30,377 nt of DNA, taken from the NCBI GenBank assembly GCA_964547125.1, contig CAZJLS010000013.1, positions 1-30,377 on the forward strand. Reading direction: 5' to 3'. The stretch is from Methanobrevibacter_A sp964547125 (GTDB lineage: Archaea; Methanobacteriota; Methanobacteria; Methanobacteriales; Methanobacteriaceae). Under the pieces are notes generated by a model, which was not told the origin of the DNA, did not search any database, and saw nothing but the letters and a program-made list of their open reading frames with translations. The position numbers and the translations under genes are program-made. Below are positions 1 through 7,149 of this stretch, piece after piece; the first letter of the stretch is position 1, and each line of letters begins with the position of its first letter.

Positions 1-104
1 TATTTTTGAAAAAAAATTTCAAAAAATTTTTAGCCCCCAACATTTTGACAGAGCCAATTAATATTACTAAAACACAGAATTACAAAAAAAGTAATACTAT
101 AATA

Positions 105-141
105 AAACAAAAAATAGAAAAAATTGTGGAAAATTCCACAA
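105..141 (-). terminator. Hairpin plus U-tract terminator after the DUF4013 gene
   Basis: On the minus strand, just past the stop of the membrane protein gene, TTGTGG and CCACAA pair around a 6-nt AT loop (124-141) and are followed by a run of T broken by a single CTA (down to about 105). A stem followed by a U-tract is what an intrinsic-type archaeal terminator looks like. The stem is short, and the base composition makes U-tracts common, so this is a fair but unproven call. Confidence 0.5.
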
Positions 142-156
142 AAAAAATAAGAAAAT

Positions 157-960
157 TTATTCACTATTGTAAAGTAAACCAATTGAATAGTATTGGAATA
201 AAAATAAAAACGGTACAAAAATTAATGAACTAATAATTACTCCAATAAATGGTATTTGACTTACTAAACCTGCAACAAATAATATGAAAAATGCAATAAA
301 TGCAAATATTATTAAAAATGCAATGATTTTAAGCCAACCAATTTCACCAACTTTACCAATAACAGAACCAATACTTACAGCTTCTTTTATACTTCCAGTT
401 TCAGCTAATCTACCTTGTGCAACTAATGCAAATATTGAGAAAATAAAGAATAAAATAGCTGCAATTACAACAACTACCATAGTAGCAGTGAATAATTTTG
501 ATAAGAAATCTGGCGGAATGATAGCAAATATTTGATTAGCTGAAGCAGGATTTAATGCTGCAGCTTGTAAACTTGGAGTATATTTATTTAAATCATTAAT
601 ACCTACAGGGAAACTAATTGCAACTGTAACAATAGTAACAATAATTGCAGGAATAATATAATAAACAATACTGACGATAACTGATTTAATACCATCTATA
701 AAGTTACTTACATCCAATAATGGAATTTCTGCACTTCTTTTAATACCCTCTGATATAATACTTAATTTATATCCTACAACAAAAATTGCAAGAATGAATG
801 AAACAATAGCAGCAATAATAATAATTGCACCATTATCTGTAAAAGCTCTAGCTTGACCAATTAAACTTATTATTGTAAGGATAACACCTAATACTATGAG
901 AGTTACCCAATTATTAGTTGGATAAGTTAGTCCTTCTTTAAAAATTTCACCTAAATTCAT
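157..960 (-). CDS. DUF4013-type multi-pass membrane protein
   Basis: 267 residues with about six hydrophobic segments (roughly residues 17-36, 45-68, 90-118, 155-182, 208-235 and 240-262) and no large soluble domain, so an integral membrane protein. The pattern, including the N-terminal MNLGEIFKEGLTYP-like amphipathic lead and the QGRLAETGSIKEA loop before the fifth segment, fits the DUF4013 family, which is common in Methanobacteriales. The biochemical role is unknown. The start is supported by GGAGAG ten bases upstream of the ATG. It appears monocistronic: a 211-bp gap precedes it, and a hairpin with a T-tract follows. Nothing in it suggests a transport substrate or a catalytic site. Confidence 0.8.
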   Translation of the reverse strand: MNLGEIFKEGLTYPTNNWVTLIVLGVILTIISLIGQARAFTDNGAIIIIAAIVSFILAIFVVGYKLSIISEGIKRSAEIPLLDVSNFIDGIKSVIVSIVYYIIPAIIVTIVTVAISFPVGINDLNKYTPSLQAAALNPASANQIFAIIPPDFLSKLFTATMVVVVIAAILFFIFSIFALVAQGRLAETGSIKEAVSIGSVIGKVGEIGWLKIIAFLIIFAFIAFFILFVAGLVSQIPFIGVIISSLIFVPFLFLFQYYSIGLLYNSE

Positions 961-1000
961 AAAAAAAATCTCTCCACAAAAAAAATTATTTTAATTTAAA

Positions 1001-1043
1001 TATTTGAAATACAGTGTTTTTTAAAAATATTTAATTTCAAATA
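1001..1043. repeat. 10-bp inverted repeat in the DUF4013 upstream region
   Basis: TATTTGAAAT (1001-1010) is repeated inverted as ATTTCAAATA (1034-1043) with 23 bp between. It lies about 40-80 bp upstream of the DUF4013 start, where a promoter or operator would be. At this AT content chance repeats of this size are possible, so it is only a candidate regulatory site. Confidence 0.3.
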
Positions 1044-1171
1044 CTAATTTATAATTATAAATCATTATAATATTTAAGCAATGCTATTTAATTCTCAAGC
1101 TTAATTGTTAAATTGCTGAAAAAATAGGATATTAAAAAAAAGAGTGAAAAATAAGAATTTAAATTTTATTA

Positions 1172-1456
1172 TTATTTGTTATATCCACAACATTTTTCTT
1201 TGTTGTGTGGAACATTAGGATTATGATGGTCAGGATATGGTTTTCCACATGTTAATGGTCCTTTTCCGCGAGCTGAACCACAACACCCACCTCTTCTTTT
1301 ATTGTGTTCTAAAATTGAATCAATATCTAATCCTTCAATTTCGCCTAAAAATGTTATTTCTTCACTGTGACATTTTGGACATATATTATGTTCACCGTTT
1401 AATGTAATCCATGTGAATCCGCAGTCGTTACATGTGTATTTTAAGTTTTTATTCAT
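1172..1456 (-). CDS. Small Cys-rich zinc-ribbon protein next to a UPF0251 regulator
   Basis: 94 residues if started at the ATG at 1456; an ATG 12 bases upstream also exists, but its AGGAG would abut it with no spacer, whereas AGGAGATGAT stands at a usable distance from 1456. An N-terminal zinc ribbon has C9/C12 and C26/C29. The C-terminus is again rich in Cys and His (C58, C59, C70, C89, C90 and several His), which looks like a second metal or cluster site. The ATG is one base after the stop of the upstream regulator gene (TAA-A-ATG), so the two are translationally coupled. The ribbon resembles the first ribbon of that regulator. I do not recognise the family; a metal-binding partner or sensor is an inference. 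Confidence 0.75.
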   Translation of the reverse strand: MNKNLKYTCNDCGFTWITLNGEHNICPKCHSEEITFLGEIEGLDIDSILEHNKRRGGCCGSARGKGPLTCGKPYPDHHNPNVPHNKEKCCGYNK

Positions 1457-1457
1457 T

Positions 1458-1979
1458 TTAAAAATCATCTCCTAATAAGAATTTTTTACAATTTCTTTGT
1501 GAATGCTTTGAAAAATTGTTTTTTGGACAATTTTTACTTTTACAATTAATGCCCTTGCATTTTGGACATTCATATTCTCTTAAAGATTGTTTATCAATTT
1601 CCATATTTTTTAATTGAATATCTTTTGAATTGCATTCTGGACATTCAAAGTATTCTTTTTTAGGGTTAGACCATTGAAATCCACATCCATTACATAGATA
1701 TGTTTTTGTATTGACTTCTGTTTCTCCGCGGATTATTGTTATTTTTTTACCTTCAATTAAAGATTTGGCTAGTTTATTCCTTGCAGAGTTTAGAATTCTG
1801 TGGAATGTGGATTGTGAAATTCCCATAAATTCAGCAGCTTCTGTTTGTTTGATGTTATGATAATCTTTGAATCGTATTGCTTCAAATTCATCTACTGATA
1901 ATTGTATTGGTTTTAGATTTTCATTTATGTGATATTTATGACATTTCACAACTCTTCTCTTTCTTTTAGGCCTTACCAT
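1458..1979 (-). CDS. UPF0251/DUF134-type HTH DNA-binding protein with zinc ribbons
   Basis: 173 residues. The N-terminus (MVRPKRKRRV) and the sigma-70 region 4-like helix-turn-helix around residues 44-70 (QTEAAEFMGISQSTFHRIL) are typical of the UPF0251/DUF134 family. The C-terminal half adds a zinc ribbon (C96, C99, C113, C116) and a second Cys cluster (C138, C141, C146, C151, C164). Family members often sit beside iron-molybdenum-cofactor-type or Fe-S proteins; here the neighbour is a small Cys-rich protein. A purine-rich AAGGA lies upstream of the ATG. A perfect 20-bp palindrome 32 bp upstream makes autoregulation plausible. Likely a metal- or redox-responsive transcription regulator, by inference only. 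Confidence 0.85.
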   Translation of the reverse strand: MVRPKRKRRVVKCHKYHINENLKPIQLSVDEFEAIRFKDYHNIKQTEAAEFMGISQSTFHRILNSARNKLAKSLIEGKKITIIRGETEVNTKTYLCNGCGFQWSNPKKEYFECPECNSKDIQLKNMEIDKQSLREYECPKCKGINCKSKNCPKNNFSKHSQRNCKKFLLGDDF

Positions 1980-2010
1980 GTTTTTTTTCCTTTTTTTGTA
2001 TCTTTAGGTA

Positions 2011-2030
2011 TTATGAATATATATTCATAA
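2011..2030. promoter_or_regulatory. Perfect 20-bp palindrome over a TATA element, candidate operator
   Basis: TTATGAATAT followed by ATATTCATAA is perfectly self-complementary over 20 bp and contains TATATA at its centre. It sits 32 bp upstream of the UPF0251 gene start and about 80 bp upstream of the divergent phosphopantothenate synthetase gene. The spacing fits a TATA box for the regulator, so a dimeric protein bound here would block TBP. An autoregulatory operator is the simplest reading. Confidence 0.5.
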
Positions 2031-2065
2031 CATAATATAAACATTACTAAAATAAGCCATAAAAA

Positions 2066-2080
2066 AAATATAATATACTA
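2066..2080 (+). promoter_or_regulatory. Candidate TATA box for phosphopantothenate synthetase
   Basis: An AAAATATAATATA stretch lies about 35-45 bp upstream of the ATG at 2112, the distance expected for an archaeal TATA box with a short leader. No clear Shine-Dalgarno sequence precedes the ATG. The general AT-richness limits confidence. Confidence 0.35.
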
Positions 2081-2111
2081 CAAAAAAACAAAAATAAAAA
2101 ACAGAAAAAAT

Positions 2112-2852
2112 ATGATACCAAAAAACCATCCAAGATACAAATCACTACTATTACGTGATAAAGTAAAAAATGCATTTAAAGATGGATACCTTGCAGACTC
2201 AGGAATGATAGCACACGGAAGAGGAGAAACATTCGACTACCTACTAGGAGAAAAAACAACAAAACCTGCAGAAAATGCAACAAAAGCAGCAGTATGCAAA
2301 CTACTACTAGCAGAAAATCCAGTACTATCAGTAAACGGCAACACAACCGCACTAGTAATAAATGAAATAATAGAACTTGCAAAAGAATTAAATGCAAAAA
2401 TAGAATTAAACCTATTTTACAGAACAGAAGAAAGAGTAGAAAAAATAAAACAACTATACCAAGAAAACGGATATACAAAGCTACTTGGAACAAATACAAA
2501 AGAACTTAAAAACATAGACGGAATAACAAATCCCCGCTCAACAGCATCACCAGAAGGAATATACACAGCAGATGTAATACTTGTACCTTTAGAAGATGGT
2601 GACCGTGCAGAAATACTTAAAAAATATGATAAACAAATAATAACAATAGATTTAAATCCCCTATCACGTACAAGTCAAATGAGTGATATTACAATTGTTG
2701 ACAATATAGTAAGAACAATACCCTTAATGACAAAAATTACAAAAGAATATAAAAATAAAGATAAAAGTGAACTTGAAAAAATAGTTAACAACTATAATAA
2801 TAAAGAAAACTTAGAAAAATCATTAAACGAATTTAAAATAAAACAATTATAA
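2112..2852 (+). CDS. 4-phosphopantoate--beta-alanine ligase (phosphopantothenate synthetase)
   Basis: 246 residues, a normal length for the archaeal COG1701 enzyme. This cytosolic ligase joins 4-phosphopantoate and beta-alanine using ATP, the archaeal alternative to bacterial pantothenate synthetase in coenzyme A biosynthesis. Family features seen are the N-terminal MIPKNHPRYKSL, the DSGMIAHGRGE-FDYLLGEKT block at residues 29-49, VNGNTTALV near residue 80, and NPRSTASPEGIYTADVILVPLEDGDRAE in the second half. The gene is divergent from the UPF0251 regulator and is followed 17 bp later by a UPF0200 kinase on the same strand, which is probably co-transcribed. The last 40 residues or so are Lys/Asn-rich and less conserved-looking. 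Confidence 0.92.
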   Translation: MIPKNHPRYKSLLLRDKVKNAFKDGYLADSGMIAHGRGETFDYLLGEKTTKPAENATKAAVCKLLLAENPVLSVNGNTTALVINEIIELAKELNAKIELNLFYRTEERVEKIKQLYQENGYTKLLGTNTKELKNIDGITNPRSTASPEGIYTADVILVPLEDGDRAEILKKYDKQIITIDLNPLSRTSQMSDITIVDNIVRTIPLMTKITKEYKNKDKSELEKIVNNYNNKENLEKSLNEFKIKQL

Positions 2853-2869
2853 AAATGAGTGTGTAATCA

Positions 2870-3400
2870 TTGAAAGTAATAGGAATATCTGGACTTCCAG
2901 GCTCTGGTAAAAGTTACATATCTACATATGCAACAAAAATTAATTATCAAGTAACAAGTATGGGCGATGTTATAAGAGAAGAAGCTGAAAAAAGAGGAGA
3001 AGATACAGGTACAACAGCAAAAAATCTTCGACTTGAACAGGGAGAATATGTTGTAGCTAAACTAACAATTGAAAAAATACAGGAAATAATTGAATCAGGT
3101 AGTGAAAATATCATTGTTGAAGGAATAAGAAGTCCATATGAAGTTGAAATGTTCCGAGATGCTTTCCCAGATTTCACCTTGCTTTCGGTATTTGCAAGTC
3201 CAAAAACTAGATTTAATAGAATAAGTCAACGTGCAAGAGAAGATGATACTGATGATATTAATGAATTTCGTGAACGTGACAAAAGAGAATTGAAATTTGG
3301 TATTGGTAGTGTTGTTGCTACTAGTGATTATATTATAATTAATGAGAATAGTTTTGAAGAGTATCAAAAGCAGATTGATGAGTTTTTTAAAAAGATTTAA
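2870..3400 (+). CDS. UPF0200 family P-loop nucleotide kinase
   Basis: 176 residues. The N-terminal Walker A (GLPGSGKS, residues 8-15) and an adenylate/dephospho-CoA-kinase-like fold (TSMGDVIREEA, VEGIRSPYEVEMFR, RISQRAREDD lid-like region) match UPF0200, COG0237-related archaeal kinases. The substrate is unproven. The location 17 bp after phosphopantothenate synthetase suggests a nucleotide or CoA-pathway kinase, by inference. The start is TTG: the frame runs out upstream without an ATG, and the sequence MKVIGISGLPGSGKS is a natural N-terminus. The Shine-Dalgarno is weak (GAGTG). The stop directly abuts the stop of the convergent DPH6 gene. Confidence 0.85.
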   Translation: MKVIGISGLPGSGKSYISTYATKINYQVTSMGDVIREEAEKRGEDTGTTAKNLRLEQGEYVVAKLTIEKIQEIIESGSENIIVEGIRSPYEVEMFRDAFPDFTLLSVFASPKTRFNRISQRAREDDTDDINEFRERDKRELKFGIGSVVATSDYIIINENSFEEYQKQIDEFFKKI

Positions 3401-4081
3401 TTATTTATCTTCCAATATTGCTTTTTTTATATTATATGTTCCATTATCTATATTCCAGTCTGTTTCTGCTTCTATTATTTTTATTCTTTTTTTAAATATT
3501 GGTCCATCTAATACGAATGTTTCTGCTTCTCCGCCTTCGAATGCTAAATGTATTTGGTATTTTTCACATATTTTTTTAAGTTCTTTAAATGTTTTTTTGT
3601 TTATGTGTTGGCCTAGCCATTTTTTATCTAGCCCATATGCTGATACTCCGCAGATTATTACATCAAATCCTGATTCTAATACTTCATTCATGTATTGTTC
3701 TGGTGGCATGTGCCAGTATGGGTTAATGCATTTTAGGTTTAGTTCTTTTGTTATGTTTTCTATTCTTGTTTTTTGGTATTGACTAAATAGTGCTCCTGTG
3801 TATATTGCTTCTATTCCTTCATTAGCTAGTTTTTGAAGTATTGTTTTTAAGTCTTTTAGTTCTTCTTCTTTTATTCCGTTTGTATTTTGGCTTAATAGGG
3901 GTATGTCTACTGCTTCACTTATTAGTTGTGTTAAATCTATGTTTGGTATGTGGAACATGTAGGATTCGTTGTTTTTGCTTTTTATACTTATTAAGTATTT
4001 TACATCGTCTCCTTTTTGTATGGCGTAGTTTAGTGCCATAGTACTGTCTTTACCGCCACTGAATAGTATTGCTGATTTCAT
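3401..4081 (-). CDS. dph6: Diphthine--ammonia ligase
   Basis: 226 residues. Catalyses the last step of diphthamide formation on a histidine of elongation factor 2, amidating diphthine with ammonia and ATP. The N-terminal PP-loop SGGKDS (residues 8-13) is the ATP pyrophosphatase motif. EGGEAETFVLDGP near the C-terminus is the second hallmark of COG2102/DPH6, and the GVSAYGLDKKWLG segment is also typical. Length matches single-domain archaeal members. It starts 5 bp after the upstream membrane-protein gene, so the two are one transcript. There is no recognisable Shine-Dalgarno before the ATG, which favours translational coupling. The symbol follows the eukaryotic name. Confidence 0.9.
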   Translation of the reverse strand: MKSAILFSGGKDSTMALNYAIQKGDDVKYLISIKSKNNESYMFHIPNIDLTQLISEAVDIPLLSQNTNGIKEEELKDLKTILQKLANEGIEAIYTGALFSQYQKTRIENITKELNLKCINPYWHMPPEQYMNEVLESGFDVIICGVSAYGLDKKWLGQHINKKTFKELKKICEKYQIHLAFEGGEAETFVLDGPIFKKRIKIIEAETDWNIDNGTYNIKKAILEDK

Positions 4082-4086
4082 TTTTT

Positions 4087-4887
4087 TTAGTGTTTGTGTT
4101 TTTTGTTTCTTCTAAATGCACCGAATGTTCTTCTTATTTGGTCTATGAATATTCCGAGTATTACGAATATTCCTCCAATTCCTCCAGAGATTAGTATTAG
4201 GTTTTGGTTTGATGATAGGCTGTCAGATGTTGTGTTTATTAAGTTGTGTACTGGTCCTTCTACTTTTGTTACTACTACATGGTGTCCGTTTAGTTGATCT
4301 ATTATGTGATCTACTGCATTTGCTTCTGCAGTTATTTCTAGTTCGATTACTCCGTAACTGTAACTTATATTGTAGTTATCGTATAATGGTCCTTTTAGTA
4401 CTGATATTGCTCGTTCAGAGTTGTTATCTGAGAGGTTTAGGTTTATGATTCCGTTTTTCTCATCTATACTCCAAGAGGTTATGTTTGGGTATATGTATTG
4501 TATGTTATTATCTAGATAGTGGGCGGTTTTGTTGTCGAATGGGTCTGTGTGGATTACTAGTCCTGTGTTTTTTATGTTTTTTACACCGCCGATTTGGTAT
4601 ATTGCATCTATGTCTTGTTGGATGTTTGCTTCTTGTGTTAGTTCTACTGTTAGTTTTTCACTGTCTCCATATATTATTCCTGCACATGATCCTACGAATT
4701 GTGGGATGTCTTGTGATGCAGGTGTTACGAAAAATAATCCTCCTAGTCCCCCTAAAATTATTCCTACGAGTAATACCATTGCTATGTCTCGTTTTCTCAT
4801 CAATCTTGTTAGCATTCCTAATAATAATGCGAAAATTAGTACAATTATATATAATATTATTAATATTAATGTTATGATAAAATCCAT
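4087..4887 (-). CDS. Membrane-anchored protein of unknown function upstream of dph6
   Basis: 266 residues. Two N-terminal hydrophobic segments (about 3-25 and 37-56), an extracytoplasmic domain of roughly 170 residues carrying several N-x-S/T sites, then one C-terminal hydrophobic segment (about 228-246) and a basic tail ending in KKHKH. The middle domain contains two stretches with alternating beta-strand character, possibly a repeated ferredoxin-like fold, but I recognise no named family. It sits directly upstream of dph6 in one transcript. A TTTTATAAA element 25-33 bp before the ATG and the lack of a good Shine-Dalgarno suggest a leaderless or nearly leaderless message. Confidence 0.75.
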   Translation of the reverse strand: MDFIITLILIILYIIVLIFALLLGMLTRLMRKRDIAMVLLVGIILGGLGGLFFVTPASQDIPQFVGSCAGIIYGDSEKLTVELTQEANIQQDIDAIYQIGGVKNIKNTGLVIHTDPFDNKTAHYLDNNIQYIYPNITSWSIDEKNGIINLNLSDNNSERAISVLKGPLYDNYNISYSYGVIELEITAEANAVDHIIDQLNGHHVVVTKVEGPVHNLINTTSDSLSSNQNLILISGGIGGIFVILGIFIDQIRRTFGAFRRNKKHKH

Positions 4888-5223
4888 AGAATTTGTAATT
4901 CCTATACTTTTTTTATAAAAATGGTTTCATACTTTTAAAAATTAAGTTATTACATATTATAATATTCATTAGTATTTAAAGTTTATTGAAAAAATGGAGG
5001 CATATTTGTATTATTTTTTAATTTTTGAGTATTTTTTTAGAATTTTTTGATAAAAAATAAGTAATATTATAAGTTAATATACATTGGTAAAAATAAAAAT
5101 ATGAAATCGACTTATATGCTTAAATAAAATATAAAAACAGTAGTTTATTATTAATAGTGAATTAAAAACTATATAAAATATTAAAGGTTAAAATGAAATA
5201 AATGAAAGAAAAAAAGTTTAGAA
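4888..5223. other. 336-bp intergenic region, promoter only
   Basis: Lies between the tautomerase stop and the start of the membrane-protein gene, both on the minus strand. A TATA-like TTTTATAAA (minus strand, 4912-4920) stands at leaderless distance from the 4887 start. A second TATA-like element (minus strand ATATAAG) occurs near 5112-5120 with no gene at the right distance. Apart from T/A-rich tracts that could end the pyrG-tautomerase transcript I see no gene, RNA or repeat. Confidence 0.4.
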
Positions 5224-5412
5224 TTATTCCTTTTCACTTAAAAGTCCACCAGCAACACCAATACAATCCTTAGATAAACCTTCCACAAGAATCGTAATAG
5301 CCTCTTTAGGCAAACCATAAGCCTTAGAAACACTATCAGTTACTTCTTCAACCATTTTTCTCCTATCATCAATACTAATACCATCATTTCCATAAATTAC
5401 AACAACAGGCAT
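5224..5412 (-). CDS. 4-oxalocrotonate tautomerase family protein
   Basis: 62 residues, the standard length for 4-OT-like tautomerases, which form oligomers and use the N-terminal proline (Pro2 of the translated product, exposed after Met removal) as general base. The MPVVVIYGNDGIS start and the KMVEEVTDSVSKAYGLPKEAITILVE helix/strand pattern are typical. An Arg at about residue 17 (DRRK) may be the second active-site residue. The true substrate in methanogens is unknown. It lies 12 bp downstream of pyrG with AGGAGG at good spacing, so it is co-transcribed with CTP synthase. No functional link between the two is obvious. Confidence 0.88.
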   Translation of the reverse strand: MPVVVIYGNDGISIDDRRKMVEEVTDSVSKAYGLPKEAITILVEGLSKDCIGVAGGLLSEKE

Positions 5413-5424
5413 AATAAAAACCTC

Positions 5425-7023
5425 CTAACCTTTATTCTTAAAAGCCGCATCAACAAAAGAAACAAACAAAGGATGAGGATTATTAGGTCTAGACTTAAAT
5501 TCAGGATGGAACTGACAACCTAAAAACCAAGGATGATCTTTAAACTCAACAATCTCAACTAAAAAATCATCAGGACTAGTACCAGAAATAGTTAAACCAC
5601 GACTAGTTAACTCCTCACGATAATCATTATTAAACTCAAATCTATGTCTATGTCTCTCTTTAACATCATTTACCTGATAAGAATCCTTAGCAATAGTATT
5701 AGGTAAAATCTTACAATCATAATTACCTAAACGCATAGTACCCCCCATATTCTTAATCTTCTTCTGCTCTTCCATCATATCAATAACAGGATACTTAGTA
5801 TCAGGATTAAACTCAGTACTATTAGCATCAGGCATACTATTTCTTCTTGCAAACTGAATAACCATAGTCTGCATACCAAGACAAATACCAAAACAAGGCA
5901 CATCATTCTCAAAAGCATAATCAACAGCTTGGAATTTACCCTCAGTACCTCTCTCACCAAAACCACCAGGAATCAAAATACCATCCAAATCACCTAATTC
6001 AGCATCACCTAAAGACTCAACATCACTACTAATATACTTAATATTCATTTTAACTTTCAACTTAGCAGCAGCATGATGCAAAGACTCACGAATACTAATA
6101 TAAGCATCCTCATACTCAACATATTTACCAACAATACCAATAGTCACAACAGGAGAATCAATCTTCAAATCAGAAACAACACTCCCCCATGCACTTAACT
6201 CATTATTATCCAAATCAATATCTAAATCTAATCTATCTTTAATAAAAGCCCCAACATTAAACTTATTTAAAACCAAAGGAACTTCATAAATACTATCAGC
6301 ATCAGGAGTATGAACCACAGCCTCCTCAGCAACATCACAAAAACTTGCAATTTTAAATCTTAAAGCATCATCAATAGGTTTAGGACTTCTAGTAACAATC
6401 ATATCTGGATTAATACCCATACTTCTTAATTCTTTAGTGGAATGTTGAGTAGGTTTAGTTTTAAATTCTTTAGCAGCATCCAAATAAGGTACAAAAGTCA
6501 CATGGGCAAACATACAATTAAGATAACCCTCTTCATTACGTAACTGACGAAGAGCTTCAATAAACGGTTGAGACTCAATATCCCCAACAGTACCTCCAAG
6601 TTCAACCATTACAACATCATAATCCCCTTCATCTGCAACTTCACGAATCATACATTTAATTTGGCCAGTAATATGAGGTATAATCTGAACACAAGCACCC
6701 AAATATTCTCCACGGCGTTCTTTCTTAATAACATTACTATAAACTTTACCAGTAGTAATATTAGAAACACCAGGCAATTCAACATCTAAAAATCTTTCAT
6801 AATGTCCCAAATCTAAATCTGTTTCCATACCATCATAGGTAACAAAAACTTCACCATGTTGGTAAGGATTTAATGTTCCACTATCCCAATTTAAATAAGG
6901 GTCAATTTTTATCGCTGCTACTTTTAAACCATATGAACGTAGTAAACGACCTATACTGGCACTTGTTATACCTTTACCAATAGAGCTTACTACTCCTCCT
7001 GTAATACAAATATATTTTGTCAG
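5425..7023 (-). CDS. pyrG: CTP synthase with a CTG start codon
   Basis: 532 residues, full family length. Makes CTP from UTP, ATP and glutamine. The N-terminal synthetase domain carries ITGGVVSSIGKG (residues 7-18) and the KIDPYLNWDSGTLNPYQHGEVFV region. The C-terminal glutaminase has the nucleophile Cys381 in GICLGMQ and His506/Glu508 in FHPEF. The first in-frame ATG is 65 residues inside the protein, after the essential P-loop region. Upstream of the conserved N-terminus the frame reads TAG TGG AGA GTA TTA AAA CTG ACA AAA, so CTG at 7021-7023 is the only plausible start, with GGAGAG eight bases before it. Followed by a tautomerase gene in the same operon. TATA-like sequence lies around 7060-7085. 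Confidence 0.95.
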   Translation of the reverse strand: MTKYICITGGVVSSIGKGITSASIGRLLRSYGLKVAAIKIDPYLNWDSGTLNPYQHGEVFVTYDGMETDLDLGHYERFLDVELPGVSNITTGKVYSNVIKKERRGEYLGACVQIIPHITGQIKCMIREVADEGDYDVVMVELGGTVGDIESQPFIEALRQLRNEEGYLNCMFAHVTFVPYLDAAKEFKTKPTQHSTKELRSMGINPDMIVTRSPKPIDDALRFKIASFCDVAEEAVVHTPDADSIYEVPLVLNKFNVGAFIKDRLDLDIDLDNNELSAWGSVVSDLKIDSPVVTIGIVGKYVEYEDAYISIRESLHHAAAKLKVKMNIKYISSDVESLGDAELGDLDGILIPGGFGERGTEGKFQAVDYAFENDVPCFGICLGMQTMVIQFARRNSMPDANSTEFNPDTKYPVIDMMEEQKKIKNMGGTMRLGNYDCKILPNTIAKDSYQVNDVKERHRHRFEFNNDYREELTSRGLTISGTSPDDFLVEIVEFKDHPWFLGCQFHPEFKSRPNNPHPLFVSFVDAAFKNKG

Positions 7024-7094
7024 TTTTAATACTCTCCACTAAAAAAAATAAAATTAAAATTTAATAATATTATATGTTTATAAAATTTTTAATA

Positions 7095-7123
7095 TAAAAA
7101 ATTGTTTATTTTAAAAAACAATT
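7095..7123 (-). terminator. Hairpin with U-tract after rad50
   Basis: On the minus strand AATTGTTT pairs with AAACAATT (7116-7123 with 7100-7107) across an 8-nt AT loop, and a run of T follows at 7095-7100. It is 27 bp past the rad50 stop, at the end of the nurA-herA-mre11-rad50 run and just before the pyrG promoter region. Intrinsic-like termination is plausible. Confidence 0.45.
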
Positions 7124-7149
7124 CACTTAACTTAGTAAACTTTCATTTA

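Noticed and set aside
6..233. 75-codon plus-strand open frame at the window start
   Set aside because: Lys/Asn/Ile-rich translation of AT-rich DNA, no ribosome-binding site, overlaps the membrane-protein gene and its terminator.
4485..4877. Leu/Cys-rich plus-strand frames opposite the membrane protein and other genes
   Set aside because: They are reverse-frame shadows: strongly biased composition (long Leu runs), no ribosome-binding sites, opposite genes with clear family or topology evidence.
5425..6828. CTP synthase as an N-terminally truncated gene
   Set aside because: The missing N-terminal 65 residues, with the intact P-loop, are present upstream in the same frame without a stop; only the start codon (CTG) is unusual.
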